A stretch of 43,467 nucleotides of DNA from Aminobacter sp. J41. Lineage in GTDB: Bacteria; Pseudomonadota; Alphaproteobacteria; Rhizobiales; Rhizobiaceae. The notes beneath the pieces were generated by a model, which searched no databases, was not told the DNA's origin, and was given only the letters and a program-made list of their open reading frames with translations. Of the stretch, positions 7,243 to 15,862 are shown piece after piece. Position numbers and translations under genes: made by a program. The first letter of the stretch is position 1, and every line of letters begins with the position of its first letter. The DNA lies in NCBI RefSeq assembly GCF_000526635.1, contig NZ_JAGL01000026.1, positions 1 to 43,467 on the forward strand. The letters run 5' to 3'.

Positions 7243-8412
7243 TTATTCGAACACGATGGCTGGGGTGGCGCCCTGCGCCGCCGCCTGCTCCTGCTGGATG
7301 CGCTCATGCACCTTGCGGGCGATCTCGCGATAGACCTTCGCCTGCGCGCCTTCGGGGTTGGAAACCACGACGGGCGTTCCCGCATCCGAGGTCTCGCGGA
7401 CGTCCATCGTCAGCGGCACCTCGCCAAGGAACGGCACGCCGAGGCGCTCCGCCTCGTTGCGGGCGCCGCCATGGCCAAAGATGTCGTAGCGCGCGCCGGT
7501 GTCGGGGGCGATGAAGTAGCTCATGTTCTCGACAATGCCGAGGAGCGGCACGTCGACCTTCTTGAACATGTTGAGGCCCTTGCGCGCGTCGATCAGCGCG
7601 ATGTCCTGCGGCGTCGAGACGATCACGGCACCGGCCAGCGGCACCTGCTGCGCCACGGTCAGCTGCGCGTCGCCGGTTCCGGGAGGCATGTCGAGGACGA
7701 GCACGTCGAGCGGCGCCCATTCGACCTCGCGCAGGAGCTGCGACAGCGCCGACATGACCATCGGCCCGCGCCAGATCATCGGCGTCTCCTCATCGACGAG
7801 GAAGCCCATCGACATCACCTTGATGCCGTACTTTTCCATCGGCTTGAGGATGCGGCCGTCGATCGTCTCAGGCTTGCCCTTGAGGCCGAGCAGGCGCGGC
7901 ATCGACGGGCCGTAAATGTCGGCGTCGAGGATACCGACCTTGAGCCCAAGCGAGGCAAGACCAAGAGCCAGGTTGACCGCAGTGGTGGATTTGCCGACGC
8001 CGCCCTTGCCCGACGCGACGGCGATGATCGCATTGACGCCCGGAACGCCACGCTTGCCCGGCTGGTGGCCGGAGGGAGCTGCCGGGGCCGCAGCGCGGGG
8101 TGCGGCCTGCGGAGCCGGGCGCGGCGGCATCGGGCGGGGCGGGGCAGCTTCCATGCCGCCGCCCTTCTTCTCTGCCGTCAGCGCCACGACAGCGCCTGCG
8201 ACGCCGGGGATCTGCTTGACGACGCGCTCGGCAGCAGCGCGCAGCGGCTCAAGCTCCTGCGCACGCGCGGCCGGAACGGTGATTGAGAAGAACACCTTCC
8301 CGCTGGCGATGAAGATCTCCGACACCAACCCCTGCGAGACGATGTCTCCCTCGAAATCGGGACCCTTGATCGTCTTCAGCGCATCGAGGACGGCTTCTTT
8401 GGTAACGGACAT
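7243..8412 (-). CDS. mrp: Mrp/ApbC-family iron-sulfur carrier ATPase
   Basis: A 389-residue P-loop protein that by homology carries and inserts Fe-S clusters into apoproteins. Residues 1-80 are a MIP18/DUF59 domain, then comes a Pro/Ala-rich linker (about 85-120), then the ATPase domain. That domain has the deviant Walker A GKGGVGKST (135-143), DADIYGPSMP and DMPPGTGDAQLT. The segment ENMSYFIAPDTG (295-306) lies where E. coli Mrp has its CxxC cluster ligand, and both cysteines are absent. A start at ATG 8412 fits the family. It is convergent with the HAD gene with no gap, and its 178-bp upstream region is shared with the divergent DGPF gene. Confidence 0.92.
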   Translation of the reverse strand: MSVTKEAVLDALKTIKGPDFEGDIVSQGLVSEIFIASGKVFFSITVPAARAQELEPLRAAAERVVKQIPGVAGAVVALTAEKKGGGMEAAPPRPMPPRPAPQAAPRAAAPAAPSGHQPGKRGVPGVNAIIAVASGKGGVGKSTTAVNLALGLASLGLKVGILDADIYGPSMPRLLGLKGKPETIDGRILKPMEKYGIKVMSMGFLVDEETPMIWRGPMVMSALSQLLREVEWAPLDVLVLDMPPGTGDAQLTVAQQVPLAGAVIVSTPQDIALIDARKGLNMFKKVDVPLLGIVENMSYFIAPDTGARYDIFGHGGARNEAERLGVPFLGEVPLTMDVRETSDAGTPVVVSNPEGAQAKVYREIARKVHERIQQEQAAAQGATPAIVFE

Positions 8413-8590
8413 GGCGACTGCTCTATCTGTTGACTGGGTCTGAGATAGTCCAATTCCGGGTGGGAACCAAGCGCGGCGCGAAAATGCTTTTCAGTCGCCG
8501 CTCCGAAAAAAGTCATGCACAATTGTCGGCAGGGGCCGTTTGCGCGCGTCATCATTGCATGCGCCACTTCCAGGGAAGGAGAAAACGACC

Positions 8591-9004
8591 ATGCGCTTCA
8601 TGCTGCTGATGATTCCCAAGGGCTACGAATCCGCACCGCCGGGAGTCGACCTCGATCCGGAGCGGGTCGATGCAATGATGAAGTACAATGACGAACTGCA
8701 GAAGGCGGGCATTCTCGAGGCCCTGAACGGCCTGCATCCGCCGTCATCCGGCGCGCGCGTCTCGTTCAAGGGCGGCAAGCCGTTGGTGACCGACGGTCCC
8801 TTCGCCGAGGCCAAGGAAGTGCTTGGCGGCTACTGGATCATCAACGTGAAGTCGCGCGCGGAAGCGATCGAATGGGCGACGCGCTGCCCGGCCTCGGACA
8901 ACGAGGTGATCGAGGTGCGGCAGATCCAGGAGATGGAAGATTACTCCGAGCCGGTGCAGGAAATCGTTCAGCGCTATCCGGAGCTTCAGGCAAAGGGCGC
9001 CTGA
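8591..9004 (+). CDS. YCII/DGPF-domain protein
   Basis: A 137-residue cytosolic protein starting MRFMLLMIPKGYE and carrying the family-defining DGPFAEAKEVLGGYWII segment (about residues 61-77). YCII-related DGPF proteins are small ferredoxin-like-fold proteins. They often sit next to ECF sigma factors, but none is present here and the biochemical role is unknown. ATG 8591 is preceded by GGAAGGAG; the open frame continues upstream to 8540 without a comparable site. It stands alone between mrp (divergent) and the FMN reductase gene (convergent, 51 bp away). Confidence 0.85.
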   Translation: MRFMLLMIPKGYESAPPGVDLDPERVDAMMKYNDELQKAGILEALNGLHPPSSGARVSFKGGKPLVTDGPFAEAKEVLGGYWIINVKSRAEAIEWATRCPASDNEVIEVRQIQEMEDYSEPVQEIVQRYPELQAKGA

Positions 9005-9055
9005 TCGGGCGCCAGGGCGGCAGCGGACCATCTGATCCGCTGCCGCGATACTCAA

Positions 9056-9631
9056 TCAGGCTGCGGCGCGCAGGGTTTCGCGCATGGAGCTGAGAGCGCG
9101 GGCCCACTTGTCGAGCTCGCCCAGCATCAGCTTGGCGCCGTCCTTCATCGGGTCGGTGGCGTTGAGGCCGTCTTCGGTGAGCAGCGGGAAGACCATCGGC
9201 AGCGGAACCGTTTCCGGCAGCGGCATGACGCGCAGCGTGGTCAGAAGCTGGCGCAGCTCCTGGGCAGCGCGCAGGCCGCCGGAAATGCCGCCGTAGCTGA
9301 CGATGCCGGCCGGCTTGTAGTTCCACTCAAGGCTCAGATAGCTGATCGCGTTGATCAGCGATGCAGGCGGGAAATAGTTGTATTCCGGCGTGACGAACAC
9401 GTAGGCGTCGCCCGATGCAACCGAGGCCGCCCACTTCTTGGTGTGCTCATGCTGGTAGTCCTGCATGCGCGGATGCTTCGGCTCGTCGAAGACCGGAAGA
9501 TTAAAGTCGGCAAGATCCACGATAACCGGCTCGAATGCGCCCTGTTCGCGTGCGACGCCCTCGAACCACTTGGCGACCTTGGGACCAACGCGGCCCGGGC
9601 GGGTGCTGCCGATGATGATATTCAGTTTCAT
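9056..9631 (-). CDS. NADPH-dependent FMN reductase-like flavoprotein
   Basis: A 191-residue protein with a flavodoxin-like fold. The N-terminal phosphate-binding loop GSTRPGR follows the first strand, the flavin-contact segment VTPEYNYFPPASLINAISYL sits mid-protein, and SYGGISGGLRAAQELR comes after it. Relatives reduce FMN, quinones, azo dyes or metals with NAD(P)H. The substrate is not predictable. ATG 9631 (MKLNIIIGS) begins exactly at the first strand; the longer frame to 9718 adds an unstructured arginine-rich stretch and is rejected. It is divergent from the LysR gene (134 bp), an arrangement in which the LysR protein may also control it. Confidence 0.88.
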   Translation of the reverse strand: MKLNIIIGSTRPGRVGPKVAKWFEGVAREQGAFEPVIVDLADFNLPVFDEPKHPRMQDYQHEHTKKWAASVASGDAYVFVTPEYNYFPPASLINAISYLSLEWNYKPAGIVSYGGISGGLRAAQELRQLLTTLRVMPLPETVPLPMVFPLLTEDGLNATDPMKDGAKLMLGELDKWARALSSMRETLRAAA

Positions 9632-9765
9632 TGCAATTCCATATTCACGAATGACCACTCGCGAATCGAGCGAGATCGGGCTTCTAAAGGGTATTCTTGG
9701 GCTAACCTCAACCCGCATTGGCGGCGGTCTGGTATGCGGGAAACGCAGGCACTATTGTCGCCGCC

Positions 9766-10662
9766 ATGATCGACAAGCTTGAATTCTTCATCGCCCTCGC
9801 CAAAACGCAGCACTTCGGCCGCGCCGCCGAGGAACTCGGCATCACCCAGCCGACGCTTTCAGCGGCCCTGCGCCAGCTGGAGGAGCAGCTGGGCGTGATG
9901 CTGGTCAAGCGCGGCTCGCGCTTCCAGGGGCTGACGCCCGAAGGCGAGCAGGTGCTGACCTGGGCGCGGCGCATCGTCGGCGATGCGCGCACGATGAAGG
10001 AGGAGATGCGCGCTGCGCGGCATGGTCTTTCCGGCCGCCTGCGCATCGCGGCGATTCCGACGGCGCTGCCGATGGTGCCGATGCTGACGACGCCGTTTCG
10101 CGAGCGTCACCCGGGCGTGACCTTCACGGTCTTGTCGCGCACCTCGGTCGAGATCCTGTCGCTGCTTGGCAATTTCGACATCGACATCGGCATCACCTAT
10201 CTCGACAACGAGCCGCTAGGGCGGGTGCTGTCGATGCCACTCTATACCGAGCGCTACCGGCTGATCACCGCCGCCGGCAGCCCGCTCGCGGACCGGGTGC
10301 AGGTCACCTGGGCAGAGATTGCCGAACTGCCGCTCTGCCTGCTCACCCCCGACATGCAGAACCGCCGCATCATCGACCAGCATCTCGCCGCTGCCGGATC
10401 GAGCACGCGGCCGACGCTTGAATCCAACTCGATGATCGTGCTGCTCAGCCATATCCGGACGGGCAAATGGGCATCGATCATGCCGGTGCACCTTGCCGAA
10501 ACCTTCGGCTTCAACGAGCCGATCCGGGCCATCCCAATCGTCGATCCCGACGCCAGCCACATGGTCGGACTTGTCGCTGCGGAACGCGAGCCGCGCCCGC
10601 CGCTGGTAGCGGCTGTCCTCGAAGAGGCGCACCGCCTGGTCGCCAGCAAGCGGCTGGTATGA
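9766..10662 (+). CDS. LysR-family regulator, probable regulator of the formate dehydrogenase operon
   Basis: A 298-residue LTTR. The N-terminal winged helix is MIDKLEFFIALAKTQHFGRAAEELGITQPTLSAALRQLE; the rest is a periplasmic-binding-like effector domain from about residue 90 (LRIAAIPTALPMVP). It sits directly upstream of and co-directional with fdsGBA, as in other bacteria with Fds enzymes. A perfect T-N11-A palindrome lies between it and fdsG, so activation of that operon, perhaps with formate as effector, is a reasonable inference. The start at 9766 is chosen by family alignment; no strong ribosome site is visible, and a longer start at 9718 cannot be excluded. The FMN reductase gene is divergent. 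Confidence 0.88.
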   Translation: MIDKLEFFIALAKTQHFGRAAEELGITQPTLSAALRQLEEQLGVMLVKRGSRFQGLTPEGEQVLTWARRIVGDARTMKEEMRAARHGLSGRLRIAAIPTALPMVPMLTTPFRERHPGVTFTVLSRTSVEILSLLGNFDIDIGITYLDNEPLGRVLSMPLYTERYRLITAAGSPLADRVQVTWAEIAELPLCLLTPDMQNRRIIDQHLAAAGSSTRPTLESNSMIVLLSHIRTGKWASIMPVHLAETFGFNEPIRAIPIVDPDASHMVGLVAAEREPRPPLVAAVLEEAHRLVASKRLV

Positions 10663-10684
10663 TTGTATACTGTTTCCGTCATCA

Positions 10685-10699
10685 ATAGAAATTTTCTAT
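10685..10699. promoter_or_regulatory. Probable LysR-type box upstream of fdsG
   Basis: The 15-bp sequence atagaaattttctat is a perfect 7+1+7 palindrome and contains the LTTR motif T-N11-A (10686 to 10698). It is AT-rich within GC-rich surroundings. Its centre (10692) lies 63 bp before the start point predicted from the promoter at 10720-10748, the usual position of an LTTR recognition site. It is flanked by direct repeats atcaat at 10681-10686 and again just after the palindrome. Confidence 0.7.
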
Positions 10700-10719
10700 C
10701 AATCAACGAGACAGCTTTA

Positions 10720-10748
10720 TTGACTTAACCGCGCGTAATCCTGAGAAT
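10720..10748 (+). promoter_or_regulatory. Predicted promoter of the fds operon
   Basis: TTGACT at 10720-10725, a 17-bp spacer, and GAGAAT at 10743-10748 resemble a housekeeping sigma -35/-10 pair with a weak -10, as expected for an activator-dependent promoter. Transcription would start near 10755, so the in-frame ATG at 10747 could not be used. This supports the TTG start of fdsG at 10792. A 12-bp palindrome gaatgcgcattc (10745-10756) overlaps the -10 and start region and may be a second regulatory site. Confidence 0.5.
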
Positions 10749-10791
10749 GCGCATTCGGTGGGACATCGAGTGTATACAGGGAGGGCGCTGC

Positions 10792-11271
10792 TTGGTCTCG
10801 CAGGCGCATAGTACCGAAATCGCAACACAGACGCGCGCGATCGTCGACAGCCTGAAGTGGCTTGAGGGCCCCTTGCTGCCGATCCTGCACGAGATCCAGG
10901 AGGAATTCGGCTACGTCCCGCAGGAGTCCCTGCCGGTGATTGCCGATGCCCTCAACCTGTCCAATGCCGAAGTGCATGGCGTCGTCACCTTCTACCACGA
11001 CTACCGCCGCGAGCCGGCCGGACGCCACGTCCTGAAGCTCTGCCAGGCCGAGGCCTGCCAGTCGATGGGCTCGGAAAAGGTGGCCGACAAGATCAAGCGT
11101 CTGCTCGGCATCGGCTTCCATGAGACCAGCCTCGACGGCTCCGTCACGCTCGAGCCGGTATACTGCCTCGGGCTCTGCGCCTGCGCGCCTGCCGCCATGC
11201 TCGACGGCGAGGTGATCGGCCGCGTCGATGATGAAGCCATCGACGAGATCGTTGCTGAGGTGCGCCGCTGA
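10792..11271 (+). CDS. fdsG: NAD-dependent formate dehydrogenase, gamma subunit
   Basis: A 159-residue NuoE-like subunit of the soluble molybdenum formate dehydrogenase (formate + NAD+ to CO2 + NADH). It binds one [2Fe-2S] cluster through Cys84, Cys89 (CQAEAC), Cys125 and Cys129 (CLGLC), the thioredoxin-like ferredoxin pattern. The N-terminal part resembles the NuoE helical bundle (LLPILHEIQEEFGYVP). The start is TTG 10792 with GGGAGGG upstream; an ATG at 10747 lies within the predicted promoter. It overlaps fdsB by the A of TGATG, so the two are translationally coupled. Confidence 0.95.
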   Translation: MVSQAHSTEIATQTRAIVDSLKWLEGPLLPILHEIQEEFGYVPQESLPVIADALNLSNAEVHGVVTFYHDYRREPAGRHVLKLCQAEACQSMGSEKVADKIKRLLGIGFHETSLDGSVTLEPVYCLGLCACAPAAMLDGEVIGRVDDEAIDEIVAEVRR

Positions 11272-12827
11272 TGACCGTGAAGATCTATATTCCAAAGGAT
11301 GCGGCCGCTCTCGCGCTGGGCGCGGAAAAGGTTGCCAAGGCGGTTGCCGCCGAGATCGCGGCCCGTGGCCTCGACGCGCAGATCGTGCGCAACGGCACAC
11401 GCGGCATGATCTGGCTGGAGCCGCTGGTCGAGGTGGAGACCGCTGACGGACGCGTCGGCTACGGCCCGGTGAAAGCTGCTGACGTTCCTTCGCTCTTCGA
11501 TGCGAATTTCCTTTCAGGCGGCGCGCACCCGAAGGCGCTCGGCAAGGTCGAGGAACTGCCGTTCTTCGCGAAGCAGACGCGTTTGACCTTCGCCCGCTGC
11601 GGCGTGATCGACCCGCTCTCTCTCGACGACTATCGCGCCTATGGCGGCCTGCGCGGCCTCGAAAAGGCCGTCGCCACCACGCCGGCGCAGATTGTCCAGA
11701 CTGTGACCGATTCCGGCCTGCGCGGCCGTGGCGGCGCGGGCTTCCCGACCGGCATCAAGTGGAAGACGGTTCACGATGCGGTCGCCGACCGCAAGTACAT
11801 CGTCTGCAATGCGGACGAGGGCGACTCGGCAACCTTCGCCGACCGCATGATCATGGAGGGCGACCCGTTCGTCCTGATCGAGGGCATGGCGATTGCCGGT
11901 ATCGCGACTGGCGCGACCAAGGGCTTCGTCTACATCCGCTCCGAATATCCGCACGCGATTGCGACGATGACGAGGGCCGTCGAAATCGCACGCCGTGCCG
12001 GCATTCTTGGCACGACGGTGCTTGGTTCGCCGAACGCCTTCGACATCGAGATTCGCTCCGGCGCCGGCGCCTATGTCTGCGGCGAGGAAACGTCGCTCCT
12101 CAACAGCCTGGAAGGCAAGCGCGGCGTCGTTCGCGCCAAGCCGCCGCTGCCGGCGATCCAAGGCCTGTTCGGCAAGCCGACCGTCATCAACAACGTTATC
12201 TCGCTGGCGTCAGTCCCGGTCATCATGGACAGGGGCTCCGAGTTCTATCGCGACTTCGGCATGGGCCGTTCGCGCGGCACCATTCCGGTGCAGCTCGCCG
12301 GCAATGTCAGGAATGGCGGCCTGTTCGAGGTGGCCTTCGGCATCACGCTCGGCGAACTCGTCAACGAGATCGGCGGCGGCACGGCTTCCGGCCGTCCGGT
12401 CAAGGCGGTGCAGGTTGGCGGGCCGCTCGGTGCCTATTTCCCTGTCTCGCTGTTCGATACGCCGTTCGACTACGAAGCCTTTGCGGGCAAGGACGGCCTC
12501 ATCGGTCATGCCGGCATCACCGTGTTCGACGACACCGCCGACATGCTGAAGCAGGCCCGCTTTGCCATGGAGTTCTGCGCCATCGAGAGCTGCGGCAAGT
12601 GCACTCCCTGCCGCATCGGTTCGACCCGCGGCGTCGAGACGCTCGACAAGGTCGCTGCCGGCATCGAACCGCAGAAGAACCTCGAGCTGGTTGCAGACCT
12701 CTGCAACACCATGAAGTTTGGATCCCTTTGCGCCCTTGGCGGGTTTACCCCTTACCCGGTGATGAGCGCCCTCACGCATTTCCCTGAAGATTTTGCGCCG
12801 CGCACGGTCGCGGAAGCCGCGGAATAG
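11271..12827 (+). CDS. fdsB: NAD-dependent formate dehydrogenase, beta subunit
   Basis: A 518-residue NuoF-like subunit that holds FMN and the NAD+ site. Residues 1-75 form a thioredoxin-like domain without cluster cysteines. The flavin/NADH segment GLRGRGGAGFPTGIKW is at about 149-164, SGAGAYVCGEETSLLNSLEG at about 263-282, and the [4Fe-4S] motif ESCGKCTPCRIGS at about 439-451 (Cys441, 444, 447), with a fourth Cys near 487 in LCALGGF. It passes electrons from the FdsA cluster chain to NAD+. It overlaps fdsG and is followed by fdsA after 10 nt. Confidence 0.96.
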   Translation: MTVKIYIPKDAAALALGAEKVAKAVAAEIAARGLDAQIVRNGTRGMIWLEPLVEVETADGRVGYGPVKAADVPSLFDANFLSGGAHPKALGKVEELPFFAKQTRLTFARCGVIDPLSLDDYRAYGGLRGLEKAVATTPAQIVQTVTDSGLRGRGGAGFPTGIKWKTVHDAVADRKYIVCNADEGDSATFADRMIMEGDPFVLIEGMAIAGIATGATKGFVYIRSEYPHAIATMTRAVEIARRAGILGTTVLGSPNAFDIEIRSGAGAYVCGEETSLLNSLEGKRGVVRAKPPLPAIQGLFGKPTVINNVISLASVPVIMDRGSEFYRDFGMGRSRGTIPVQLAGNVRNGGLFEVAFGITLGELVNEIGGGTASGRPVKAVQVGGPLGAYFPVSLFDTPFDYEAFAGKDGLIGHAGITVFDDTADMLKQARFAMEFCAIESCGKCTPCRIGSTRGVETLDKVAAGIEPQKNLELVADLCNTMKFGSLCALGGFTPYPVMSALTHFPEDFAPRTVAEAAE

Positions 12828-12837
12828 GAGACGTATC

Positions 12838-15729
12838 ATGGGTCTCGTTCACGAAATCGACTACGGAACCCCGGCGTCCAAGTCGGAGAAGATGGTGACG
12901 CTTACCGTCGACGGTTTTGAAGTCACCGTCCCGGAAGGCACCTCGATCATGCGCGCTTCGATGGAAGCGGGCATCGCCATCCCGAAGCTTTGCGCGACCG
13001 ACATGGTCGACGCATTCGGCTCCTGCCGCCTCTGTCTCGTCGAGATCGAGGGCCGGGCCGGCACCCCGTCCTCGTGCACCACGCCGGTTGCGCCTGGAAT
13101 GGTTGTTCACACCCAGACGGGCCGGCTCAAGGACATCCGGCGCGGCGTGATGGAGCTCTACATCTCCGACCATCCGCTCGACTGCCTCACCTGCGCCGCC
13201 AATGGCGACTGCGAGCTGCAGGACATGGCGGGCGCGGTCGGCCTGCGCGACGTGCGCTACGGCTATGATGGCGACAATCACGTCTTCGCGAAGAAGCGCG
13301 ATGCGCTAGAAGGCAGCGTCGCCAATGTGCGCTGGATGCCGAAGGACGAGTCCAACCCGTACTTCACCTACGATCCGTCGAAGTGCATTGTCTGCTCGCG
13401 CTGCGTGCGCGCCTGTGAGGAAGTGCAGGGCACCTTTGCGCTGACCATCGAGGGCAGGGGCTTTGACAGCCGCGTTTCGGCCGGCATGCACCAGCCGTTC
13501 CTTGAGTCCGAGTGCGTGTCCTGCGGCGCCTGCGTCCAGGCCTGCCCGACCGGTACGCTGACGGAAAAGACGGTGATCGAGATCGGCCAGCCGGAGCGCT
13601 CGGTCGTCACCACCTGCGCCTATTGCGGCGTCGGCTGCTCGTTCAAGGCCGAGATGCGCGGCGATGAGCTGGTGCGCATGGTTCCCTACAAGGACGGCAA
13701 GGCCAATCGCGGCCACTCCTGCGTCAAGGGCCGCTTCGCCTGGGGCTATGCGACCCACAAGGAGCGCATCCTCAACCCGATGATCCGCGAGAAGATCACG
13801 GATCCGTGGCGTGAGGTCACCTGGGAAGAAGCCTTCCAGCACGTCGCCAACGAGTTCCGCCGCATCCAGTACCAGTATGGCCGCGAGGCCATCGGCGGCA
13901 TCACCTCGTCGCGCTGCACCAATGAGGAGACTTACCTCGTCCAGAAGCTGATCCGTCAGGGCTTCCGCAACAACAACGTCGACACCTGCGCCCGCGTCTG
14001 CCACTCGCCGACCGGCTACGGCCTCGGCCAGGCCTTCGGCACTTCGGCCGGCACGCAGGACTTCGACTCGGTCGAGCATTCCGACGTCATCATGGTGATC
14101 GGCGCCAACCCGGCCGCCGCGCACCCGGTGTTCGCCTCGCGGATGCGCAAGCGCCTGCGCAAGGGCGCGAAGCTGATCGTCATCGACCCGCGCCGCACCG
14201 AGATGGTGAAGGCGCCGCATGTCGAGGCGGAATATCACCTCGCACTTCGCCCGGGCACCAACGTCGCGATCGTCACCTCGCTCGCACACGTCATCGTCAC
14301 CGAAGGTCTCTTCAACGAAGCCTTCATCCGCGAGCGCTGCGACTGGTCCGAGTTCGAGGACTATGCCGAGTTCGTCTCTGATCCGCGCCACAGCCCGGAA
14401 GAGGTCGAGAAGCTGACCGGCGTTCCGGCCGAGACGATCCGCGGCGCGGCTCGCCTCTACGCCACCGGCGGCAACGGCGCGATCTACTATGGCCTCGGCG
14501 TCACCGAGCACAGCCAGGGCTCGACCACCGTCATGGGCATCGCCAACCTTGCGATGCTGACCGGCAATATCGGCCGCCCGGGCGTCGGCGTGAACCCGCT
14601 GCGCGGCCAGAACAACGTGCAGGGCTCGTGCGACATGGGCTCGTTCCCGCACGAGTTCCCGGGCTACCGGCACGTGTCGACCGACGCGGTGCGCGAGACG
14701 TTCGAGAAGCTGTGGGGCGTCGAGCTTTCGGCAGAGCCGGGCCTGCGCATCCCGAACATGCTCGATGCCGCCGTCGAGGGCACCTTCAAGGGCATCTACA
14801 TCCAGGGCGAGGACATCCTGCAGTCCGATCCGGACACCAAGCATGTCTCCGCTGGCCTTGCGGCGATGGAGTGCGTCGTTGTGCACGACCTCTTCCTCAA
14901 CGAGACCGCTCGCTACGCCCACGTCTTCCTGCCGGGTTCGACCTTCCTCGAGAAAGACGGGACCTTCACCAATGCCGAGCGCCGCATCAACCGCGTGCGC
15001 AAGGTGATGGCGCCGAAGAACGGCTATGCCGACTGGGAAGTGACGCAGAAGCTCGCGCAGGCGATGGGCCTGAACTGGAATTACACCCATCCGTCCGATG
15101 TCATGGACGAGATTGCCGCAACGACCCCGTCCTTCGCCAAGGTGTCCTACGACTATCTCGAGAAGATGGGCTCGGTGCAGTGGCCGTGCAATGAGGCAGC
15201 GCCCGAGGGCACGCCGATCGTTCACGTCAACGGCTTCGTGCGCGGCAAGGGCAAGTTCATCCGCACCGAATATGTGGCGACCGACGAAAAGACCGGCCCG
15301 CGCTTCCCGCTGCTGCTGACGACCGGCCGCATCCTGTCGCAGTACAATGTCGGCGCGCAGACCCGTCGCACCGAGAATGTCGTCTGGCACGACGAGGACC
15401 TGCTGGAGATCCACCCGCACGACGCCGAGCAGCGCGGCATTCGCGACGGCGACTTTGTGCGCCTGACGAGCCGCGCGGGCGAGACGACGCTGCGGGCGCA
15501 GATCACCGATCGCGTGGCGCCGGGCGTGGTCTACACCACCTTCCACCACCCGGACACGCAGGCCAACGTCATCACCACCGACTTCTCGGACTGGGCGACC
15601 AACTGCCCGGAATACAAGGTGACGGCGGTGCAGGTGGCTCCTTCCAACGGCCCGAGCGACTGGCAGCGCGAGTACCAGGAACTCAGCCGCCAGACGCGCC
15701 GGATCGCCTCGCTGGAGGCGGCGGAGTAG
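12838..15729 (+). CDS. fdsA: NAD-dependent formate dehydrogenase, catalytic alpha subunit (Mo-bis-PGD)
   Basis: A 963-residue catalytic subunit. Residues 1-240 are a NuoG-like electron wire: [2Fe-2S] ligands Cys52, 63, 66 and 80; a His112-Cys116-Cys119-Cys125 cluster site; and two [4Fe-4S] motifs, Cys183/186/189/193 and Cys226/229/232/236. The molybdopterin domain starts with Cys260/263/267/295. The probable molybdenum ligand is Cys388 in CARVCHSPT, followed by His389; a cysteine rather than selenocysteine codon is used. The C-terminal part is the molydopterin dinucleotide-binding domain. The start at 12838 follows GGAG; the longer frame to 12793 is rejected. All cofactor ligands look intact. 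Confidence 0.97.
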   Translation: MGLVHEIDYGTPASKSEKMVTLTVDGFEVTVPEGTSIMRASMEAGIAIPKLCATDMVDAFGSCRLCLVEIEGRAGTPSSCTTPVAPGMVVHTQTGRLKDIRRGVMELYISDHPLDCLTCAANGDCELQDMAGAVGLRDVRYGYDGDNHVFAKKRDALEGSVANVRWMPKDESNPYFTYDPSKCIVCSRCVRACEEVQGTFALTIEGRGFDSRVSAGMHQPFLESECVSCGACVQACPTGTLTEKTVIEIGQPERSVVTTCAYCGVGCSFKAEMRGDELVRMVPYKDGKANRGHSCVKGRFAWGYATHKERILNPMIREKITDPWREVTWEEAFQHVANEFRRIQYQYGREAIGGITSSRCTNEETYLVQKLIRQGFRNNNVDTCARVCHSPTGYGLGQAFGTSAGTQDFDSVEHSDVIMVIGANPAAAHPVFASRMRKRLRKGAKLIVIDPRRTEMVKAPHVEAEYHLALRPGTNVAIVTSLAHVIVTEGLFNEAFIRERCDWSEFEDYAEFVSDPRHSPEEVEKLTGVPAETIRGAARLYATGGNGAIYYGLGVTEHSQGSTTVMGIANLAMLTGNIGRPGVGVNPLRGQNNVQGSCDMGSFPHEFPGYRHVSTDAVRETFEKLWGVELSAEPGLRIPNMLDAAVEGTFKGIYIQGEDILQSDPDTKHVSAGLAAMECVVVHDLFLNETARYAHVFLPGSTFLEKDGTFTNAERRINRVRKVMAPKNGYADWEVTQKLAQAMGLNWNYTHPSDVMDEIAATTPSFAKVSYDYLEKMGSVQWPCNEAAPEGTPIVHVNGFVRGKGKFIRTEYVATDEKTGPRFPLLLTTGRILSQYNVGAQTRRTENVVWHDEDLLEIHPHDAEQRGIRDGDFVRLTSRAGETTLRAQITDRVAPGVVYTTFHHPDTQANVITTDFSDWATNCPEYKVTAVQVAPSNGPSDWQREYQELSRQTRRIASLEAAE

Positions 15730-15738
15730 GAATGCCGG

Positions 15739-15788
15739 CTCCCCTCGTCCTCAGGGGAGAGGAAGCGCGCCCGCCCCGGCGCGCTTCC
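15739..15788 (+). other. Two adjacent hairpins between fdsA and fdhD
   Basis: ctcccct/aggggag (15739-15759) and a strong ggaagcgcgcc/ggcgcgcttcc hairpin (15761-15788, 11 bp, 6-nt loop) start 10 nt after the fdsA stop. No T-run follows, so full termination is unlikely. They could stabilise the fdsGBA message or lower expression of fdhD-fdsD relative to the structural subunits. Confidence 0.5.
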
Positions 15789-15862
15789 CCGGCTTCACGC
15801 GGGAGGCGCGACCGCGCAACTCGTGCTAGGCTGGGAAAGGCATTCCTGTTGGAGCAAGCAGC

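Noticed and set aside
13306-15549. Long minus-strand open frame (747 codons) opposite fdsA
   Set aside because: It lies antisense to a gene with every cofactor motif intact; such shadow frames are expected in high-GC DNA.
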